Below are positions 18,164-27,238 of a DNA stretch of 64,000 nt, in pieces (the stretch's first letter is position 1; each line of letters starts with the position of its first letter). The DNA is taken from NCBI GenBank assembly GCA_046348835.1, contig JAXMDM010000002.1, positions 1,116,001 to 1,180,000 on the forward strand, read 5' to 3'. The stretch comes from Defluviicoccus sp046348835. Lineage in GTDB: Bacteria; Pseudomonadota; Alphaproteobacteria; Rhodospirillales; Defluviicoccaceae. Both the position numbers and the translations under genes were made by a program. A model generated the notes under the pieces. That model did no database searches and was not told the origin of the DNA. It saw only the letters and a program-made list of their open reading frames with translations.

Positions 18164-18572
18164 GCGCGCGGAGTCAGCAGGATGAAGGAACGGCCCCGTC
18201 CCTGTCGAGCAGCGCAGCAGAGTCACCTTATGATCCACAGGAAATCGTATTACGTGAGCATTTCCCATTCTAGGGAATATTTCTCCATCCTAAATCAGTT
18301 CAACCGCGCTGAATGTTGACAGATCGGGTGAAATCTACCAAAAATCCACACGCCCATCTGGCGGTAATGCTGTTATTTTACCACAACAGCGCCCAACACC
18401 GTGGCGAATTTAGCACCAATCCAATTGATTAAGATCAATCACTCGTGTGAGAAAATATCGATAAGCACTCTATTCCTGTCGTGGTCAGATATGCAAGGCG
18501 TTCGCCTCGCCACGAGCTGATGGTGAAACCTAAAGAGAGCTTGACTCTTATGAGTTTGCTATGGGGTATTTT
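18164..18572. promoter_or_regulatory. Leader region of second sulfatase gene
   Basis: A gene-free stretch of about 410 bp, AT-rich, with TTGACA at 18316-18321 in a context like that at 16528 and a CACTCGTGTGAG element near 18441 matching the inverted repeat in the first leader. TTCCC and GGGAA arms flank a 6-base loop near 18266. It looks like a duplicated and diverged copy of the first leader. Confidence 0.45.
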
Positions 18573-19877
18573 ATGAAAATGCGAGTACACACCCGGCGGA
18601 TACTGGCTGCGGCAGTGCTAGGCTTGATGTCGGCGGTTTTGGCGCATAGAGGGGCGCACGCCGATCGGCCCAATGTCATCCTAATCACCCTCGACGATTC
18701 CGGCTTACAACTCAGCAGTTACGGCGACCACACCATATCGACGCCCAACCTCGACCGGATCGCGGCCGATGGCGTGCGGTTCACCCACGGATATGTCGCC
18801 TACTCTTCCTGCAGTTCCTCGCGGAGCGCCATGTTCACCGGCCTGTACCCGCACCAGACCGGACAGATCGGATTGACCGGCAACGGGTTCTCCATGAGCG
18901 AGGCCTTCCCCACCATTCCAAGCATCCTGAGGAAAGCCGGGTACCGGACCGGGATCATCGGTAAAACGCACGTACAGCCGTCTAACGCATTTTCGTGGAC
19001 CTACGAGGCCCCTTATCAGACATGGCCGTGGCGCACGCGGGATGTGGTACGGGTGGCCGCCGCAGCACGCAACTTCTTCACCGCGAGTTCACAGCCGTTC
19101 TTTCTGAAGATCAGCTACCTAGACCCGCATTTACCACGGACGGATCAGGTTCTCGGCATCCCGCCCGCCAATCAACTGGTGCACGCGAGCGACATTACCG
19201 TCAATACGTGGACGAAAAAACCAGTGACCACCACCGCGGCGAAGCAGGAAATCGCCACCTACTACAATTGCATCAAACGCATCGATATCGGCATCGGCAT
19301 GCTTCTCGATGCGCTCGCGGACTCCGGCAAGGCCAACGATACCTTGATCATTGTCCTCGGCGACAACGGCGGCGGTGCGGTCCAACTGGGGAAAGCCGAC
19401 ATCTATGAAAGCGGTCTGCGGGTGCCTTTCATCGTCCGCTATCCGCGGGAAGGCCGCCGCGGGCAGGTGCGTAACGAACTCGTTTCAGCGGTGGACATCC
19501 TGCCGACCATCCTCGGTGCCGCCGGCGTTGCCGTGCCGGAGCCGACGAAGAGCATGATGACCGAGGGCCGCTCGCTCATGCCGATCATCCGCGGCGAAGC
19601 CGCCAATATGTGGCGACGCTACCTGTTCACCGAGATGGAGTATCACAACAGGAGCCTTTTCAAGCCGAGCCGGGCGGTACGTGACGAACGCTACAAGCTG
19701 ATCCGCAGCTATCCCCCCCTCAATCGCGGCGTTGGCAATCTGATGCTGTTCGATCTGGCGAACGATCGGCTCGAGACAACCAACCTGGTCGCCAATCCTG
19801 CATACAGCGCCATCCGAGACCGGCTACGCGACGCACTGAGCGCCTGGCAGGCAAGGTCGGACGATTTCCGTCATTAA
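18573..19877 (+). CDS. Secreted sulfatase, SGSH-like (copy 2)
   Basis: The second tandem sulfatase, 434 residues from the ATG at 18573; an in-frame ATG four codons earlier at 18561 is possible, but 18573 aligns with copy 1 (MKMRV start). Signal peptide, LITLDD metal site, YSSCSSSRSAMFTGLYPHQ formylglycine region, YLDPHLPR and VLGDNGGG are all preserved. It differs from copy 1 throughout (for example SGLQLSSYG for AGMQLSSYG, and HTRRI near the N-terminus), with the C-terminal third nearly unchanged. Divergence concentrated in the middle suggests different substrate preferences, but I infer this only from the pattern. Confidence 0.92.
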   Translation: MKMRVHTRRILAAAVLGLMSAVLAHRGAHADRPNVILITLDDSGLQLSSYGDHTISTPNLDRIAADGVRFTHGYVAYSSCSSSRSAMFTGLYPHQTGQIGLTGNGFSMSEAFPTIPSILRKAGYRTGIIGKTHVQPSNAFSWTYEAPYQTWPWRTRDVVRVAAAARNFFTASSQPFFLKISYLDPHLPRTDQVLGIPPANQLVHASDITVNTWTKKPVTTTAAKQEIATYYNCIKRIDIGIGMLLDALADSGKANDTLIIVLGDNGGGAVQLGKADIYESGLRVPFIVRYPREGRRGQVRNELVSAVDILPTILGAAGVAVPEPTKSMMTEGRSLMPIIRGEAANMWRRYLFTEMEYHNRSLFKPSRAVRDERYKLIRSYPPLNRGVGNLMLFDLANDRLETTNLVANPAYSAIRDRLRDALSAWQARSDDFRH

Positions 19878-19900
19878 ATCTGCGCGACGAGGAAAACGAA

Positions 19901-19936
19901 GAAGCCGGAAGGACGGTCCTTCCGGCTTCTTTTGTT
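19901..19936 (+). terminator. Rho-independent terminator after sulfatase 2
   Basis: A 13-bp perfect stem (GAAGCCGGAAGGA / TCCTTCCGGCTTC) with loop CGG is followed by TTTTGTTTG. It has the same architecture as the terminators after copies 1 and 3. Confidence 0.87.
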
Positions 19937-20201
19937 TGCGCGGGGAGTCAGCAGGACGACGGCGGGCCGACGGCAATGCGTTGTTTTTACCACACTAGAG
20001 CCAAAGCCATCGTGGATCGAGCGCCTAGTCAACCCCCAAACACGCTACCTACTCACCAAAAGAGCGAATATCCCGGTGAGTCCTACGCTTTTGTCAGTGA
20101 TCAGGTATGCAAAATGCTCGTCTAGCTACGCACTGATAATGAAACTACCCTCCGAATGAGGCGGTGAATCTTCTAGAACGCTAATGGGGGGGAGTCATCT
20201 A
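19937..20201. promoter_or_regulatory. Leader region of third sulfatase gene
   Basis: A gene-free stretch of about 265 bp. A block beginning TTGTTTTTACCACA near 19982 aligns with TTATTTTACCACA in the second leader, and CGGTGAGT-CTACGCTTTTGT near 20075 aligns with the first leader. It is shorter than the other two. A GGGGGGGAG ribosome binding site precedes the ATG at 20202. Confidence 0.45.
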
Positions 20202-21506
20202 ATGAGAATGAGACTTATTGTTGCCCGGATACTGGCCGTGGCACTGCTAGGCTTGATGTCGGCTACTTTGGTGTATAAGGGAGCGCACGCCGATCGACCC
20301 AATGTCATCTTGATCACTCTCGACGATTCCGGCTTGCAACTGAGCAGTTACGGCGATCACACCATCGCGACGCCCAACCTCGACCGGATCGCGGGCGACG
20401 GGGTGCGATTCACCCATGGATATGTGGCCTACTCGTCTTGCAGTTCGTCGCGGAGCGCCATGTACACTGGGTTATATCCGCACCAGAACGGCCAGATCGG
20501 ATTGACCGGTCAGGGGTTCTCGATGAGCGAGGCCTTCCCCACCATTCCGAGCATCCTGAGGAATGCCGGGTACCGGACCGGGATTATCGGTAAAACGCAC
20601 GTACAGCCTAACGCGGCATTTTCATGGACCTACCAGGCCCCTTATCAGAATTGGCCGTGGCGCACGCGGGATGTGGTACGGGTGGCCGGCGAGGCTCGCA
20701 AGTTCTTTACCGCGAGTTCTCAACCGTTCTTTCTGAAGGTCAGTTACCTAGACCCGCATTTACCGCGGATAGATCAGGTTCTCGGCATTCCGCCCGCCGA
20801 TCAACTGGTGCATGCGAGCGACATTCACGTCAATACGTGGACGGGAAAGACGGTGACCACGACCGCGGAGAAGCAGGAAATTGCCACCTACTACAATTGC
20901 ATCAAACGCATCGATATCGGCATCGGCATGCTTCTCGATGCGCTCGCGGACTCCGGCAAGGCCAACGACACTTTGATCATCGTGCTCGGCGACAACGGCG
21001 GCGGTGCCGTCCAACTGGGGAAAGCCGACATCTATGAAAACGGTCTGCGGGTGCCTTTCATCGTCCGCTATCCGCGGGAAGGCCGGCCCGGGCAAGTGCG
21101 GGATGAACTCGTTTCCGCGGTGGATATCCTGCCGACCATCCTCGATGCCGCCGACGTTGCGGTGCCCGAGCCGACGAAGAGGATGATGACCGAGGGCCGT
21201 TCGTTTATGCCGATCATCCGCGGCGAGGCCGCCAGTGACTGGCGACGTTACCTGTTCACCGAGATGGAATACCACAACAGAACTTACTTCAAGCCGAGCC
21301 GGGCGGTGCGCGACGAGCGCTACAAGCTGATCCGCAGCTATCCCCCCCTCAATCGCGGCGTCGGCAATCTGATGCTCTTCGATCTGGCGAACGATCGGCT
21401 CGAGACAACGAACCTGGTCGCCAATCCTGCATACGCCGCTATCCGCGACCGGCTGCGCGATGCACTGAGCGCCTGGCAGGAAAGGTCGGACGATTTCCGC
21501 CATTAA
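20202..21506 (+). CDS. Secreted sulfatase, SGSH-like (copy 3)
   Basis: The third tandem sulfatase, 434 residues like the other two when started at the ATG 20202 that follows GGGGGGGAG; an upstream in-frame ATG at 20184 lies inside the presumed ribosome binding site. Signal peptide, LITLDD, YSSCSSSRSAMYTGLYPHQ, YLDPHLPR and VLGDNGGG are present. The sequence is closer to copy 2 than to copy 1 in several blocks (SGLQLSS, GIIGKTHVQP, GKANDTLIIVL), suggesting stepwise duplication. Activation needs a formylglycine-generating enzyme, for which no intact gene is in this window. Confidence 0.92.
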   Translation: MRMRLIVARILAVALLGLMSATLVYKGAHADRPNVILITLDDSGLQLSSYGDHTIATPNLDRIAGDGVRFTHGYVAYSSCSSSRSAMYTGLYPHQNGQIGLTGQGFSMSEAFPTIPSILRNAGYRTGIIGKTHVQPNAAFSWTYQAPYQNWPWRTRDVVRVAGEARKFFTASSQPFFLKVSYLDPHLPRIDQVLGIPPADQLVHASDIHVNTWTGKTVTTTAEKQEIATYYNCIKRIDIGIGMLLDALADSGKANDTLIIVLGDNGGGAVQLGKADIYENGLRVPFIVRYPREGRPGQVRDELVSAVDILPTILDAADVAVPEPTKRMMTEGRSFMPIIRGEAASDWRRYLFTEMEYHNRTYFKPSRAVRDERYKLIRSYPPLNRGVGNLMLFDLANDRLETTNLVANPAYAAIRDRLRDALSAWQERSDDFRH

Positions 21507-21533
21507 ATCCTGCGCGACGCGGAAAACGAAGCG

Positions 21534-21567
21534 GCCGGAAGGACGGTCCTTCCGGCTTCTTTCGTTG
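21534..21567 (+). terminator. Terminator between sulfatase 3 and the convergent glycosidase gene
   Basis: A 10-bp stem (GCCGGAAGGA / TCCTTCCGGC) with loop CGG is followed by TTCTTTCGTTG. It separates two convergent genes. Confidence 0.82.
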
Positions 21568-21572
21568 GGGAG

Positions 21573-22964
21573 TCAGCAGGACGACGGCGGGCCGTCGGTA
21601 TTGAGCAGACGCAGCATCGTCACCTTCTCGTCCACCATCAGGTCGATGCGGCCGTCGGTGATCGGAATGTCCTGCCAAGTCCGGCCGTCGTTGGGCTTGA
21701 CCACCGCGGCAGCGTAGACGGAGCTCGGCAGGTTGACGGCGATCGCCTGCGGTACCGTATCCGCGATCGGCAGGGCCACCCAAAACGCCAGGTAGTAGGT
21801 CCCGTCGCGCTTCTGCAGCAGCACCTTGTAGACATTCGCCGTGTTCCCGGAAAGGGTGTAGTCGAGGACACCCGGGCGAAAGCGGCTGCCGCGATCTTGT
21901 ACCAGCGAGGCAAGGTTGCTCACCGCGGTGAATGCCGGCTTCACCGAGCGATTATAGCGAATATAGCCGCGATTGAGTGGAACGTTTGATTTATCCGGAC
22001 TAAGGTCAAGTAAATCGTATTTATCCGTCAGCGCCATGCCATGATCGAAATTGTATAGATAGATCCTCGGCATATAAACGGCTTCCGACGCTTCCGACGT
22101 TTTCGCGCTTGTATAGCCGGTTTCCGTCAGAAAGGCCGGTTTGGACGGGCTTCCATATTGAAACAGCGCGGTGAGCTTAGACATGGTATAGCGATTTTCT
22201 GGATACTGCTCCGGATTGAGGTACCGATGGATACTGAAGCCCTCCATGAACTGGTCGATGTTCCCCAGCATGCGCGGAGAAAAATCCAGATTTTGTGTCT
22301 TCAGGCTGGGACCCAGGACCCGGATCGGGCGGGTGGCCGGGTCGCTCTTGACGGTATTATAGAGGAGCATCTGGTGGTCTCGCGTCGGCTGGACCCAGCA
22401 GGAGTCCGCGTCGCCGCAGTCGTGCCGGCTTTCCGGCTCGTTGAGACCCTCGACGGAAAGAATGTAGCTGGGGCCGACCGCCTTTAGTCCGGCAACCAGT
22501 TTATCCATTCGCGTCTGGCTGTCGGTCGCCAGCGTGATCTTCAGTCCGGCCCGGCCGAGCGCTTGCAATTGCTCGGTATTGTAATTGACGGCCCTGACGT
22601 TGCTGCGCACGACGCGGAAGCCCCCCGCCAGAACCTTGGGTTTGACCAGGGTATCGAACTCGGTGTCATACCTGCCGTCTCCCACGTGCAGATTTACCCC
22701 GATACTCGCAGCGAACTTGTCGGCTTCCCAGGCTTCGTTGCTCGTTCGTCCGCTCAATGGGGTGAAAAGCGGATAGAGTTCGCACGCCGCATGCCCTGAT
22801 GTCGGTTGAGCGACGGCAAGTGCGGTTACGAGAAGTCCCCCAAGGATAAATACCCTGAAGAGGGGCTGACCTGCCTCGTTTGCTGAAGTTAGGCAGCGAG
22901 CCGAAAGCGATCTCAGTCGCTGGCTGCACTTTAACTGTTGGCGCGGAGTATTCGCAATATCCAT
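21573..22964 (-). CDS. Secreted clan GH-A-like glycosidase
   Basis: About 463 residues from the ATG at 22962-22964, chosen because GGAAG lies 7 bp upstream; longer in-frame starts add residues that look non-coding. A signal sequence (RVFILGGLLVTALAVAQPTS, then GHA) implies export. The body looks like a (beta/alpha)8 barrel: RSNVRAVNYN, LKITLATDSQTR, then VEGLNEPES, matching the acid/base Asn-Glu-Pro, and later AFLTETGYTS, matching the nucleophile Glu. A beta domain closes the protein. The NEP and TETG pair suggests a retaining clan-A glycosidase, possibly near GH39 or GH79, but the exact family is uncertain. Its position opposite three sulfatases suggests a joint role on a sulfated glycan. 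Confidence 0.7.
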   Translation of the reverse strand: MDIANTPRQQLKCSQRLRSLSARCLTSANEAGQPLFRVFILGGLLVTALAVAQPTSGHAACELYPLFTPLSGRTSNEAWEADKFAASIGVNLHVGDGRYDTEFDTLVKPKVLAGGFRVVRSNVRAVNYNTEQLQALGRAGLKITLATDSQTRMDKLVAGLKAVGPSYILSVEGLNEPESRHDCGDADSCWVQPTRDHQMLLYNTVKSDPATRPIRVLGPSLKTQNLDFSPRMLGNIDQFMEGFSIHRYLNPEQYPENRYTMSKLTALFQYGSPSKPAFLTETGYTSAKTSEASEAVYMPRIYLYNFDHGMALTDKYDLLDLSPDKSNVPLNRGYIRYNRSVKPAFTAVSNLASLVQDRGSRFRPGVLDYTLSGNTANVYKVLLQKRDGTYYLAFWVALPIADTVPQAIAVNLPSSVYAAAVVKPNDGRTWQDIPITDGRIDLMVDEKVTMLRLLNTDGPPSSC

Positions 22965-24454
22965 TTTTCTACTTCCGTTGAGGTGGTAAGAGAGCGTTGG
23001 TGCATCGATTAGAAGCGGCATCGTTTTGTGGGCGATTTGTCCCTCCCGTTGCTTGCACGTGCGCTCCTCTACCGCCGCCCCGCCTGGGGTCTTACGGACC
23101 CGTAGAAACAGCGCCGGCATCGTTCGCCGACGGCTCTCCTGTTGGAAATGGTCGGCCACGTTTATGGCAGACCATCGCCTCTCTACCCTGCTTGGATATT
23201 TCGCGCAGGTTTACTCAACATTTTGTCTTATGCGATATTCCTTATATTGGGTCCTATAACCACATTTTGGGGGTATTATTGATTATGACAAATATGGCCA
23301 TAATTTGGCAAAATGCGGACGTATCGCTAGAATAACCCATCCTATTCATTGCGTTGTGGTTGTCCCGCCTTGGCGAAACCATCGTCGTCTGGGCCGCCGA
23401 CGGAAGCACGGCATCGGGGCAACCTGATTTCCAAACAACGATCGCGGGAATTACTTGCCATAACGCATCTACAGACTAAGTACGCCCACAGTACCTAGTG
23501 CTAATTTTGGCAATTTGTTCCATGTATGGGTATGCGCGGCGCGTGGGCGCGGCGGTGCCGGGATCTCAACCTCCCGGACTTGGCGCGAAACGGGTGAGAA
23601 AGGACGAACCCTTAGGCGCAGCACCTGGACGACTTCACGCCACGGCCGGGCAGGCCCCGGCTGGGCTACGAGGCCGGCATGGCATTTCGTTCGGGAGCGC
23701 CGCGGTGCCAGGGCTGGCCGGGGGCACCGGACCACCAGGCGCAAGGCAAGGGCCTTAGCGGGCCTTTGTCAGGGGAGCCTTCGATGACCGTACGTCTCCG
23801 GTCCAAGCGTGATGCCGACCGGCGGTACCGCCCAGCCGCTACTGAACTTGTGGCGGGTGCAGCGGCCGGAAGGCGCCCCCCGGCGGCGAAAGCGGGTCAG
23901 TCAATACCTTCAGTCGCGGGCGAGGACCTGCGACTGCGTGCGCCGCCATCAGCAGCGGGTCGTGCACCCGGGAGGGCACCACTGGAGGCCTGATCGGCTG
24001 ACAGGCTCGATGCCACCGGTCGGGGCACGGAGATTGCCTAAAGATGTGGGGCTGGCCGCTGACCGCAGCCCTAGCGCCGTTGCGGGTGATGTTGGTCGAC
24101 GCATCGTCTTCTCGGGGGAGGCCCTCGATCACCCAACCATCCGCCAGCTGTCGCATGACCGCGGCGAGCGTCGGGATCGCCTTCCTGGCCCAGCCAGTGC
24201 CGCACCGCTGCCCTCGCGGGCTCCCTTTATGCGCGCTCGGCGCCGCTCGGTCTCTGCGGCTAGCTGCAATAATGATCCTCGATCGTTCCCCTGCGAGCCG
24301 CGTCGATCGATGCCGTCCGCCACCTACGGGCACCGCGCACCGATATCATCAGGCCACGCATCCGACCGCTCCATGGGCCATCGCCAGCACCAAGTATTCC
24401 GCACTTTTTCCGTACGAGGCTCTACGGACATGGCCAGCAAAAGCTAACCAATTT
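22965..24454. other. Gene-poor interval left of the island
   Basis: About 1.5 kb with no recognisable gene. 23200-23340 is AT-rich and could hold promoters. Between 23500 and 24450 the frames on both strands give Arg/Pro/Gly-rich translations typical of non-coding GC-rich DNA, with no domain motif. Before the island inserted, this DNA would have adjoined the 3' end of tRNA-Glu. It may be an older, decayed insertion scar. Confidence 0.5.
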
Positions 24455-24508
24455 ATTTTGCTGGCGACCCCAACGGGATTCGAACCCGTGTTACCACCTT
24501 GAAAGGGT
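24455..24508. repeat. attL-like direct repeat (tRNA-Glu 3' fragment)
   Basis: These 54 bp match 40503-40556 exactly and contain the last part of tRNA-Glu, from the anticodon stem-loop through the T arm and CCA, but not the 5' half. It is a truncated tRNA copy left at the distal end of the element. A further 7-bp match (GCTAACC) lies 5 bp outside both repeats. Confidence 0.95.
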
Positions 24509-24600
24509 TGCAAATAGACCTTTGGCGGACATTGGCGAACAGTATAACCGATTGATTTTCATCATTACATGTCGCCATCGTTCGCTTGAGTTCGTCCGCG

Positions 24601-24622
24601 GTTTGCAGTAAGTTTGCAGTAA
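24601..24622. repeat. Two tandem 11-bp repeats ahead of integrase
   Basis: GTTTGCAGTAA occurs twice in perfect tandem, with a partial third copy, ending 31 bp before the integrase start and about 95 bp from attL. The position suits an integrase arm-type or excisionase binding site, or autoregulation of int. Confidence 0.6.
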
Positions 24623-24653
24623 GTTGCGTTGCCCCCTTGAGGATGCGTGACCG

Positions 24654-25940
24654 ATGGCGCGGACGAAACGGGATGCAAAACTGGACAGTCGGACGGCGCG
24701 AGCGAGCTTGACGGCTCGGCATGCCCCCTACTGGACGGTCTTCGATCGCAACACGGCGCTCGGCTATCGGAAGGGTGCGCGCGGCGGCATGTGGATCGCC
24801 CGGTTCCGCGAAGACGCGACGGGTGAGCGGCAGCAAGTCACCCTGGGTCCGGCAGACGACCATGTGGAGGCCGAAGGCGGTCCGAACCTTTCCTACCGTC
24901 AGGCCCGATCAAAGGCGCTCGCTTGGTTCGCCAGGAAGGCCGACGGCGATGAAGCCGGAGACGACGGCGCCTATACCGTCGGCAAGGCCCTCGACGCTTA
25001 CCTGGGTTGGTTCCGCCAGCACAAGAAAGCCGTCCGCTACACCGAGTTGACGATAGAGGCGCAGATCCGGCCGGCGCTCGGTTCGGTCGAACTCGCCAAA
25101 CTGACCACCGCAGCCATCCGCGACTGGCACAGCCGACTGGCGGAAACCCCTGCCCGCTTGCGCACGAAGATCGGCGGAGCGCAGCGCTACCGCGAGGCCC
25201 CGGCCGATGACGACGGCCGCCGCGGACGGCGTGCGACCGCCAACCGCATCCTGACGGTACTGAAGGCAGCGCTGAACCACGCGTTCGCCGAAGGGAAGGT
25301 TTCGACCGATGACGCGTGGCGGAAGGTGAAGCCTTTTCGCGGCGCCGACGCGGCACGGGTGCGCTACCTGTCCCGGGATGAATGCCGCCGGCTGCTGAAC
25401 GCATGCCGTCCCGATTTCCGCCGGCTGGTCATGGCGGCGCTGGTGAGTGGCTGCCGCTATGGCGAACTGACGCGGCTCAAGGCTGCCGACTTCAATAACG
25501 ACGTCGGGTCGCTGCTGATCCGGGAAACGAAGTCAGGCAAGCCCCGCCATGTGCCGCTTGACGTCGAAGGGCGGACATTCTTCCTATCTGTTACCACCGG
25601 CCGCGCCCCGGGCGATACCATGCTCGTGCGCGATGATGGCAAGGTGTGGGGGAAGGCGTACCAGGTTCGCCCTTTGGCGGAGGCCAGTGCAGCCGCGAGG
25701 CTCGAGCCGGCGGCCAATTTCCACTGCCTGCGGCACACCTGGGCAAGCCATCGGGTGATGGCCGGCGCGCCGTTAATGGTGGTCGCGCAGGTCCTCGGGC
25801 ACGCCGACACGCGCATGGTCGAAAAACATTATGGCCACCTCGCCCCGTCCTTCGTGCGCGAGGCAATCGAACGAACGGCACTCGGGCTTGGCAACGAGGG
25901 CGACACCAACCTCGTGCCGCTTGAGCGAGCCGAGCGATGA
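24654..25940 (+). CDS. int: Tyrosine-type site-specific integrase
   Basis: A 428-residue phage-type integrase that would recombine the element into and out of tRNA-Glu. The catalytic set is visible: R268 (GCRYGEL), K293 (ETKSGKPRHV), H357-R360 (HCLRH), H383 (VLGHADTRMVEKHYGHL) and nucleophile Y393. A core-binding SAM-like domain spans about 108-215. The N-terminal 70 residues are basic and likely bind arm-type sites. TTGAGGA precedes the ATG. It reads away from attL into the element, a standard arrangement for tRNA islands. Confidence 0.97.
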   Translation: MARTKRDAKLDSRTARASLTARHAPYWTVFDRNTALGYRKGARGGMWIARFREDATGERQQVTLGPADDHVEAEGGPNLSYRQARSKALAWFARKADGDEAGDDGAYTVGKALDAYLGWFRQHKKAVRYTELTIEAQIRPALGSVELAKLTTAAIRDWHSRLAETPARLRTKIGGAQRYREAPADDDGRRGRRATANRILTVLKAALNHAFAEGKVSTDDAWRKVKPFRGADAARVRYLSRDECRRLLNACRPDFRRLVMAALVSGCRYGELTRLKAADFNNDVGSLLIRETKSGKPRHVPLDVEGRTFFLSVTTGRAPGDTMLVRDDGKVWGKAYQVRPLAEASAAARLEPAANFHCLRHTWASHRVMAGAPLMVVAQVLGHADTRMVEKHYGHLAPSFVREAIERTALGLGNEGDTNLVPLERAER

Positions 25941-26074
25941 ACGAGGACTGGACCGAAATCAGATCGAAGAACTGAACAAAGACCGGCACGGCTAGGGTCG
26001 CTCCCGAAAACCCGGGCACTCGCACCGGGTTGCCGCGCCGTCCCTTCCCCCTGCGAGGCACCGGCGAGCGTGTG

Positions 26075-26695
26075 ATGGCTGATGAAGACGAGCTGGCGCG
26101 GCTGCGAGCCGAGAATGCAGAATTGCGGGCAAAGATCGCCGAATTGCAAAAAAACCAGTGGTGGCATCCGGCATTTGATAGTGATGCGGACAATAACCTG
26201 TATACGCACGACAATTACGAGCGGACCAGAAATGCGGCGGCCTATGCATGGGAATCTCTATGGTACGCCCACTACAACCGCCACCCGATTCCGTGGTGGG
26301 TTCAAGAGTACCTAATCAACCTCGCTTGGCGGATAATGGAATTGACTGGGCGATGGCCAAGGCGGCTGCCGTCGAAGCCACCTCCGCCGAATGCGGCCCC
26401 ACCGGATCCGGATCTCCTGCAACGGCGCATCGCCCAGGCGGTCAATGCGCGTGCTGACACCGGCACAACCTTCCGGGGGTTTGTTGGTGGCATAATCCTA
26501 CTGCGGTATGAGCAGACAGGACGAAAGCTGGATGGCGATCTCATCGACTGGGCCATGGAGTTTTACGACGTCACGAGATCTCAAGCATGGGAATACTACG
26601 CGGCGGCACTCGCGCTCCGCCGCAAAAGGGAGGATGAGGCTGGTTTACCGCGAGGCACTCTCGATCCGCCGTCGCGAAAGAAGAAGAAGGGATAA
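26075..26695 (+). CDS. Hypothetical island protein with N-terminal coiled coil
   Basis: A 206-residue protein of unknown function. Residues 3-25 (ELARLRAENAELRAKIAEL) form a clear leucine-zipper-like heptad, suggesting dimerisation. The middle is aromatic and Trp-rich (NQWWHPAF, YAWESLWYAHYNRHPIPWW), then a Pro-rich linker, and the C-terminus ends in a lysine cluster. No known domain is recognised. Position between int and the AlpA-like gene suggests a regulatory or DNA-associated role, but that is a guess. Start ATG 26075 is preferred over an in-frame 26030. Confidence 0.65.
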   Translation: MADEDELARLRAENAELRAKIAELQKNQWWHPAFDSDADNNLYTHDNYERTRNAAAYAWESLWYAHYNRHPIPWWVQEYLINLAWRIMELTGRWPRRLPSKPPPPNAAPPDPDLLQRRIAQAVNARADTGTTFRGFVGGIILLRYEQTGRKLDGDLIDWAMEFYDVTRSQAWEYYAAALALRRKREDEAGLPRGTLDPPSRKKKKG

Positions 26696-26843
26696 TGAGC
26701 CGGCTGGCTTACTGGGGGTTTTCTGCGGTGAATGCCCAGTATGAGCCTGTTGCCCGCGGCCAATATATCTGCCTAATGACTAGGCCATCGTTCGACTGGC
26801 GTCGGCAAGGTTCCGGCCGCCTCGCAGAAGGACACGATGGCTT

Positions 26844-27038
26844 ATGCTGCAAAAAAAACCCACTGAGATTGAGCGACGCGGCCTCACGGTACAGGAGTTC
26901 GCCCACGCGACCGGTTTGGGCCGGACGACGGTCTTTGGCATGATTGCCGCCGGCAAAATCAAATCCTCAAAAATCGGGAAGAGTCGACGCATCCACATCT
27001 CGGAAGTGGATCGCCTGCTCTCCGGCGACGTGGCGTGA
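26844..27038 (+). CDS. AlpA/excisionase-type helix-turn-helix protein
   Basis: A 64-residue MerR-like winged HTH of the excisionase/AlpA class. LTVQEFAHATGLGRTTVFGM is the recognition helix region and IGKSRRIHISEVDRLL the wing and final helix. In P4-like elements and Gram-negative PICIs such proteins activate island genes or direct excision. It overlaps the next reading frame by 4 bp, starting a run of overlapping genes leading to the replication genes. Confidence 0.82.
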   Translation: MLQKKPTEIERRGLTVQEFAHATGLGRTTVFGMIAAGKIKSSKIGKSRRIHISEVDRLLSGDVA

Positions 27039-27238
27039 CCCCGCCGCCGGGTGGCGCCGGCGGCGGACGGGCGGAGAGTGCTAGGCTGGTACGCGACGCC
27101 GGCCGCGACGCACCGCCACCGCTCGCCGCGCATGCGCGATACGCTCGCGTAGCCGCTCTGTCGCTCCACAACCAGCGGCTGGGCTGCCGGCGGGTGCGGC
27201 TGCCGGCGGGCATGGTCATCGCTGGGGGGCGGCGATGA
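27035..27238 (+). CDS. Small hypothetical in the replication operon
   Basis: A possible 67-residue Arg/Ala/Gly-rich protein, starting at GTG within the preceding stop and overlapping the following ATG by 4 bp. The double overlap argues it is translated as a coupling link, but the composition is that of a random GC-rich frame, and no motif is recognised. It may simply be spacer. Confidence 0.3.
   Translation: MTPPPGGAGGGRAESARLVRDAGRDAPPPLAAHARYARVAALSLHNQRLGCRRVRLPAGMVIAGGRR

Noticed and set aside
18240..18310. TTCCC/GGGAA inverted repeat as an insertion sequence end
   Set aside because: The arms are only 5 bp and no transposase remnant or target duplication is visible.
23809..24447. 212-codon plus-strand and 164-codon minus-strand frames left of the island
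   Set aside because: Arg/Pro/Ser-rich translations with no motif and no ribosome binding site. I could not match either to a transposase or recombinase.
24455..24508. A second tRNA-Glu gene
   Set aside because: Only the 3' portion is present. The sequence after 24508 does not complete the anticodon stem, D arm or acceptor stem, so it is an att fragment.
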